Shown here: positions 39,504 to 43,626 of the stretch, piece after piece
Position numbering within the stretch: the first letter of the stretch is position 1
How the letters are laid out: the number at the start of each line of letters is the position of its first letter
Source of the DNA: JBFLYZ01 sp040756415
GTDB taxonomy: Bacteria; Bacteroidota; Bacteroidia; JADZBD01
Direction of reading: 5' to 3'
Length of the DNA: 43,626 nt
Assembly (NCBI GenBank): GCA_040756415.1
Contig: JBFLYZ010000027.1
Location: 1-43,626 of the forward strand
Translations under genes and position numbers: made by a program
Notes under the pieces: model-generated
Told to the model about the DNA's origin: nothing
The model's database searches: none
What the model saw: the letters and a program-made list of their open reading frames with translations, nothing else

Positions 39504-40646
39504 ATGAGCAAGAGAGATTATTATGATATTTTGGGCGTAGGCCGTAATGCGAATGCCGAGGAGATCAAGAAGGCGTATCGCAAAATGGCCATTAAATACC
39601 ACCCGGATAAGAACCCGAACGATAAGACCGCGGAAGAGAAGTTCAAGGAGGCGGCCGAGGCCTACGAGGTGCTGAGCGATCCCCAGAAAAAATCGCGCTA
39701 CGACCAGTTCGGCCATGCGGGCATGGGCGGCAATGGCGGGGGCTTTGGCGGTTTTGGCGGTGGCGGCATGAGCATGGATGATATCTTCTCGCAATTCGGT
39801 GACATCTTCGGGGGGCATTTCGGTTTTGGCGGCTCGCAGGGCGGGAAGCGCGTACACCGGGGCTCGAACCTGCGCGTAAAGGTCAGGCTCACGCTCGAAG
39901 ATATCCTTCACGGAACGGAAAAGAAAATAAAGGTCAGCAAATACATCAAATGCGCCACCTGCCACGGCTCGGGCGCCAAAGACGGCTCAGCGCATTCTAC
40001 CTGCAAGACCTGTAACGGGCGCGGCAGCGTAACGCGCCTGACCAATACCATCCTCGGCCAGATGCAGACCACCACCACCTGCCCCAATTGCGGTGGTGAG
40101 GGACAGGTGATCACCGATAAGTGCGGCACCTGCTATGGCGATGGCATCGTAAAGGGCGAGGATGTGATCACGCTGAACATACCGCCCGGTGTGGGCGAAG
40201 GCATGCAGATGAACGTAAGCGGCAAGGGCAACGCGGGACCACGGGGGGGTATCAATGGCGACCTCATCGTGGTCATCGAAGAGCAGGAGCACCCCACGCT
40301 GAAGCGTGACGGCAATAACCTCCTCTGCGAGCATATCCTGAACTTTGCCGATGCCGCCCTGGGAACCTCGGTAGAGATACCTACCCTGGACGGCAAGGCC
40401 AAGGTTAAGATAGAGCCCGGAACCCCTGCCGGCAAGGTGCTGCGCCTGAAAGGAAAGGGCTTGCCCGACATCAACGGCTACGGCAAGGGCGACCTGCTGG
40501 TGCAGATCAACATCTGGACCCCTACCCACCTCTCGTCAGAAGAAAAGAAACTGCTCGAAAAGCTGCGCGATTCCAAGAACTTTCAGCCCGACCCCAGCAA
40601 AAAGACCAAAAGCTTCTTCGACCGGATGAAAGAGTACTTTGAATAA
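39504..40646 (+). CDS. dnaJ: Chaperone protein DnaJ
   Basis: A 380-residue type I DnaJ, the Hsp40 partner of DnaK. J domain at 1-70 with HPD (33-35), a Gly/Phe/Met-rich linker (about 75-110), and the zinc-binding region with four repeats CATCHGSG, CKTCNGRG, CPNCGGEG and CGTCYGDG (residues 150-214). The C-terminal substrate-binding domains follow. Complete and of normal length. Normally in one unit with grpE; here its upstream region is the edge of the right heptad array. Confidence 0.97.
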   Translation: MSKRDYYDILGVGRNANAEEIKKAYRKMAIKYHPDKNPNDKTAEEKFKEAAEAYEVLSDPQKKSRYDQFGHAGMGGNGGGFGGFGGGGMSMDDIFSQFGDIFGGHFGFGGSQGGKRVHRGSNLRVKVRLTLEDILHGTEKKIKVSKYIKCATCHGSGAKDGSAHSTCKTCNGRGSVTRLTNTILGQMQTTTTCPNCGGEGQVITDKCGTCYGDGIVKGEDVITLNIPPGVGEGMQMNVSGKGNAGPRGGINGDLIVVIEEQEHPTLKRDGNNLLCEHILNFADAALGTSVEIPTLDGKAKVKIEPGTPAGKVLRLKGKGLPDINGYGKGDLLVQINIWTPTHLSSEEKKLLEKLRDSKNFQPDPSKKTKSFFDRMKEYFE

Positions 40647-40692
40647 TGCCTGTTAAAAAAACTTAATTTTTCAGTGAGAAGCCTTTCTGTCG

Positions 40693-40700
40693 TAACTTTC
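40693..40700 (+). promoter_or_regulatory. Possible promoter of ABC export operon
   Basis: TAACTTTC (one mismatch to TAnnTTTG), with TTTT 21 nt upstream at 40668-40671. It ends 8 nt before the ATG at 40709. Confidence 0.4.
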
Positions 40701-40708
40701 GGGGCCCG

Positions 40709-41653
40709 ATGAGCATACTTTCCACTGAAAATATCGTTAAACGCTACGCCAGCCACACCGCCCTCAGCGAGGTAAGCATAACCGTTCCCACGCAGAGCAT
40801 TTACGGATTATTGGGCCCAAACGGGGCCGGCAAGACCTCCCTCATCCGCATCATCAACCAGATCACCGCGCCCGACAGCGGCACCGTTTTTTTCGATGGG
40901 GAGCCCCTGCAGCCGCGCCATACCGGGCAGATCGGCTACCTGCCCGAAGAGCGGGGCCTGTATAAAAAAATGAAAGTGGGCGAGCAGGCCCTTTACCTGG
41001 CCCGCCTCAAAGGCTTGTCCAGGCGCGAGGCGGCCAGGCGGCTGAAGCTCTGGTTCGAAAAGTTCGAAATGGTGCCCTGGTGGAACAAAAAGGTGGAAGA
41101 GCTCTCCAAAGGCATGCAGCAAAAGGTGCAGTTCGTGGTTACCGTGCTCCACGAGCCCCGGCTGCTCATACTCGATGAGCCCTTCAGCGGCTTCGACCCC
41201 ATCAATGCCAGCCTGATCCGGAACGAGATCCTGGAGCTGAAGGCTAAAGGATCGACCATTATTTTCTCTACGCACAATATGGGCTCGGTCGAAGAGCTCT
41301 GCGACCATATCGCCCTCATCAACAAATCCAGGAAGATACTCGAAGGCCCGGTAAAGGACATACGCAGGGCCTACCGCACCCATGTCTTCGAGATCGAGTT
41401 CACGGGCAATATGATGGCTTTCGGCAACGCCCTGTGGGCGGGCTTCGAGCTGCTGGACCATCACCAGGACGGAGACATCGTGCGCGCCCGGGTAAAGATG
41501 CTCAATAACAACACACCCAATCACCTGCTGCAGGCCATATTGCCGGTAGCCCAGGTACATTCCCTGCGCGAGATCATCCCCAGCATGAACGATATCTTTA
41601 TTTCCAAAGTGAAAGAAGAGAACATGGAGCTTGCCCCTAACCTGACCGAATAA
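40709..41653 (+). CDS. ABC-2-type exporter ATP-binding subunit
   Basis: A 314-residue ABC ATPase of the NatA/drug-export type. Walker A GPNGAGKT (36-43), signature VEELSKGMQQK, Walker B LLILDEPFSGFD and switch His in FSTHNMGSVEEL are seen. The C-terminal ~85 residues form the DUF4162-like accessory domain of such subunits. It pairs with the permease gene that starts directly after its stop (TAA then ATG), so the two are translationally linked. The substrate is unknown; NatAB-like sodium or small-molecule export is the nearest guess. Confidence 0.92.
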   Translation: MSILSTENIVKRYASHTALSEVSITVPTQSIYGLLGPNGAGKTSLIRIINQITAPDSGTVFFDGEPLQPRHTGQIGYLPEERGLYKKMKVGEQALYLARLKGLSRREAARRLKLWFEKFEMVPWWNKKVEELSKGMQQKVQFVVTVLHEPRLLILDEPFSGFDPINASLIRNEILELKAKGSTIIFSTHNMGSVEELCDHIALINKSRKILEGPVKDIRRAYRTHVFEIEFTGNMMAFGNALWAGFELLDHHQDGDIVRARVKMLNNNTPNHLLQAILPVAQVHSLREIIPSMNDIFISKVKEENMELAPNLTE

Positions 41654-43018
41654 ATGAACAAGATACTGCTCATCCTGTCGCGCGAATACCTGACCCGGGT
41701 CAGGAAGAAGAGCTTTATCGTGATGACCATACTGGGACCTATCCTCATGGCCGCGCTCTTCGTGGTGCCCATCTGGCTGGCCATGGGCGAAAAGAGCAAG
41801 CACCTGGTGGCCGTGATCGATGATTCGGGCATTACGGCCGAATCGCAACTGCCCGATTTCCGCAAGACCCTGAAATACGATTATCCGGGCATCTCCAAAA
41901 GCCAGGCCCTGAAGGATTTTTACAATACGGATTACACCATCATCCTGTGGATACCGGAGAATTTCCTCACCGGCACCGATGGCATTGTGCTTTATTATAA
42001 GAAGCAGCCGGGCATCATTGCCGAGGAGACCATACGCAATGACGTGGAGAACGCGCGCAACGAGATACTGTACCGCCAGCACGGCATCAGCCTGGATACC
42101 CTGCGCAAGATCACCACTATGCCCCCCGTGAAATACACCACCGAGAAACGCAGCGAGGACGGAAAGACCGAGACCACCAGCACGGGCGTAAGCATAGCCC
42201 TGGGCTTCGGCTCGGCCATACTCATCTACATGTTCATTTTCCTTTATGGCGTGCAGGTGATGCGGGGGGTGATAGAAGAAAAGATCAGCCGCATCGTGGA
42301 GGTGATCATCTCCTCGGTAAAGCCTTTCCAGCTCATGATGGGAAAGATCATTGGCGTGGCCATGGTGGGGTTGACCCAGTTCATCATTTGGGTGGTGATG
42401 ACCGGGGTGCTGATCGGCATTGCGCAGGCCACCCTGTTCAAGGGGATCAAAACGGAAGACAACCCCATTGTGAAGAGCCAGCAGATGAAGCCCGGCATGA
42501 ACATGACCAATTTCGAGATGCCCGGCAAGAGCGATGGCGAGCAAAAGCTCGAGAACGCTGAGCTGACGCAGATCTATATGGACGTGATGAGCCGCAACTA
42601 CCCTGTGCTGATAGCCGTATTCATCTTTTATTTCCTGGGCGGCTACCTGCTTTACAGCGCCCTCTTCGCAGCGGTTGGAGCAGCGGTCGACAACGAAACG
42701 GAAACGCAGCAGTTCATGCTGCCCATTACCATTCCACTGATCTTCGCTTTTGTGATGGCCCAGGCCGTGATGCAGGACCCCGAGAGCCCCCTGGGCTTCT
42801 GGCTCTCCGTTATCCCCTTTACCTCGCCCGTGATCATGATGGTGCGCCTGCCTTTTGGCGTGCCGGCAGGGGAACTGGCCCTGAGCATGTGCCTGCTGAT
42901 CGCTGGGTTTATTTTCACCACCTGGCTGGCCGGCCGCATCTACCGCACGGGCATACTCATGTACGGCAAAAAAGTTACCTGGCGCGAGCTGGGGAAATGG
43001 TTGTTTTATAAAGGGTAG
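41654..43018 (+). CDS. ABC-2-type exporter permease
   Basis: A 454-residue membrane protein. The first helix (about 22-45, VMTILGPILMAALFVVPIWL) is followed by an extracytoplasmic domain of some 150 residues (LVAVIDDSGITAESQ onward). Then come five more helices from about 185, including SIALGFGSAILIYMFIFLYG and VAMVGLTQFIIWVVMTGVLI. The cytoplasmic motif GVIEEKISRIVEVIISSVKP is typical of NatB-like ABC-2 permeases. It forms the transporter with the preceding ATPase. It is the last gene before the base composition changes. Confidence 0.9.
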   Translation: MNKILLILSREYLTRVRKKSFIVMTILGPILMAALFVVPIWLAMGEKSKHLVAVIDDSGITAESQLPDFRKTLKYDYPGISKSQALKDFYNTDYTIILWIPENFLTGTDGIVLYYKKQPGIIAEETIRNDVENARNEILYRQHGISLDTLRKITTMPPVKYTTEKRSEDGKTETTSTGVSIALGFGSAILIYMFIFLYGVQVMRGVIEEKISRIVEVIISSVKPFQLMMGKIIGVAMVGLTQFIIWVVMTGVLIGIAQATLFKGIKTEDNPIVKSQQMKPGMNMTNFEMPGKSDGEQKLENAELTQIYMDVMSRNYPVLIAVFIFYFLGGYLLYSALFAAVGAAVDNETETQQFMLPITIPLIFAFVMAQAVMQDPESPLGFWLSVIPFTSPVIMMVRLPFGVPAGELALSMCLLIAGFIFTTWLAGRIYRTGILMYGKKVTWRELGKWLFYKG

Positions 43019-43247
43019 TTTCAACCACCGCTCCTTCATTCTTGTGTAACATTGCTTTAGGCATGCTGCCGAACTGCCCGAGAATTGATCCTTTAAACAA
43101 GATTTCAAACACTTACAAGCGTTTACAAACGTGGCGCTAATCCTGCCAGATTTGGAGGGATAGGTGGAACAATATTTACAAAGGGAGGTTAAAAATAAGA
43201 TCGAAAACACTTAAAAAAATTTTGGTTTATTCGTAACTTTGTATTAA
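43019..43247. other. Intergenic region at composition change
   Basis: No gene or terminator is evident. The sequence becomes AT-rich. Two adjacent 10-bp near-repeats, CTTACAAGCG (43112-43121) and TTTACAAACG (43122-43131), lie here and might bind a regulator. I see no tRNA or integrase site. Confidence 0.4.
43234..43241 (+). promoter_or_regulatory. -7 box of ImmA/IrrE-family gene
   Basis: TAACTTTG, exact consensus, ends 6 nt before the ATG at 43248. No -33 element at the right distance. Confidence 0.5.
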
Positions 43248-43626
43248 ATGAGTGCTGGAATTAACATAAATCTGAATATTATCAAATGGGCAATAGACCG
43301 TGCGGGCTATGAAATAAATGAATTTGCCAAAAAGTTTCCTAAAGTTTTAGAGTGGCTTGAAGGAGAAAAAAAACCCACGCTAAAGCAACTAGAGTCCTTT
43401 TCTCATAAGGCACACGTCCCATTCGGCTATTTATTTTTACAAGCTCCTCCTGAGGAACGCCTGCCGATTCCATTTTTCCGCACAGGAAAAAAACCAGCCA
43501 CTAAAGTTGATTTGAATATTTACGACACTATTCTTCTTTTACAACGGAGGCAGGAATGGCTGATTGAATATTTAAAAGAGAAAGAGTTTGAAGAATTGCC
43601 TTTTGTCGGAAAATTCCGAAACAACA
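43248..43626 (+). CDS. XRE/ImmA-IrrE-type metallopeptidase regulator, 3' end cut
   Basis: The frame is open from the ATG to the window end; 126 residues are visible. The N-terminal ~60 residues are a helix-turn-helix-like domain (IIKWAIDRAGYEINEFAKKF, VLEWLEGEKKPTLKQLESFS). VPFGYLFLQAPPEERLPIPF then matches the junction found in COG2856 proteins, where an IrrE/ImmA zinc peptidase domain (HExxH) follows; that part lies beyond the window. Such proteins regulate phages, conjugative elements or toxin-antitoxin systems, often followed by a PIN-like DUF4411 gene. Codons are AT-rich compared with all genes to the left, suggesting transferred DNA. Confidence 0.82.
   Translation, partial: MSAGININLNIIKWAIDRAGYEINEFAKKFPKVLEWLEGEKKPTLKQLESFSHKAHVPFGYLFLQAPPEERLPIPFFRTGKKPATKVDLNIYDTILLLQRRQEWLIEYLKEKEFEELPFVGKFRNN

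Noticed and set aside
38293..40646. Diversity-generating retroelement, because of the Avd-related four-helix protein
   Set aside because: There is no reverse transcriptase, template repeat or variable repeat nearby; the collagen tails lie far away and show no adenine-specific variation that I can see.
40808..43210. Open frame of 800 codons on the minus strand opposite the ABC export genes
   Set aside because: The plus strand carries complete ABC ATPase and permease motifs. The minus frame is a His-rich shadow without recognisable domains.
43019..43247. tRNA gene or phage attachment site at the composition border
   Set aside because: No cloverleaf, anticodon arm or long direct repeat could be found; only a short 10-bp near-repeat.

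Overview
The window looks like chromosomal DNA of a Bacteroidota bacterium, probably an environmental member near Chitinophagales or Sphingobacteriales. The evidence is the families present (DUF5606, DUF4290, DUF4382, heads beginning DNVGIGT, a MurA with Asp in place of the catalytic Cys) and promoters of the Bacteroidota type (TTTG, 19-21 nt, TAnnTTTG) in front of many genes. Most of the window is moderately GC-rich. The last ~600 bases are visibly AT-rich and begin a different kind of gene. No rRNA, tRNA, transposase or CRISPR array was recognised.

Region 1 (1-8958) is an accessory surface-protein locus. It has four collagen-like secreted proteins, the first cut by the window edge. The three complete ones share a nearly invariant head after the signal peptide (about 70 residues with two Cys), then Gly-X-Y repeats, then one of two tail types. 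Two have a long GVYG-rich tail with a shared C-terminal domain. Two have a short predicted jelly-roll tail, and each of those is followed within about 10 nt by a gene for a small (86-91 aa) low-complexity secreted protein. Between them lie a PP2C/SpoIIE phosphatase, a Cys-rich secreted protein and a PA2169-type four-helix protein.

Region 2 (8982-16780) holds gyrB, an outer-membrane beta-barrel gene overlapping a 1042-residue TPR gene, and a solitary ftsE. Region 3 (16746-22555) is envelope building: two GT4 glycosyltransferases, murB, and an LTA-synthase-like membrane sulfatase-fold protein. Region 4 (22028-29012) has a DUF5606 - M3 peptidase - DinB operon, two lipoproteins, an NtrC-type response regulator without a DNA-binding domain, a Ppx/GppA protein and DUF2905. 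Region 5 (29056-36473) is PcrA helicase, an SDR epimerase, DUF748, DUF4290, murA and a TlpA-like thioredoxin. Region 6 (36584-43018) has a beta-propeller/outer-membrane pair, grpE, dnaJ and an ABC export pair.

The most unusual structure is between grpE and dnaJ (38913-39497): a gene of the 23S-rRNA-intervening-sequence (S23, four-helix bundle) family lies between two 7-bp-periodic repeat arrays that are inverted relative to each other. In RNA this would be a long stem with the gene in its loop, which is the layout of the IVS elements known from 23S rRNA genes, but here it sits inside a chaperone operon. The other main lead is the collagen cluster with its two-gene cassettes.
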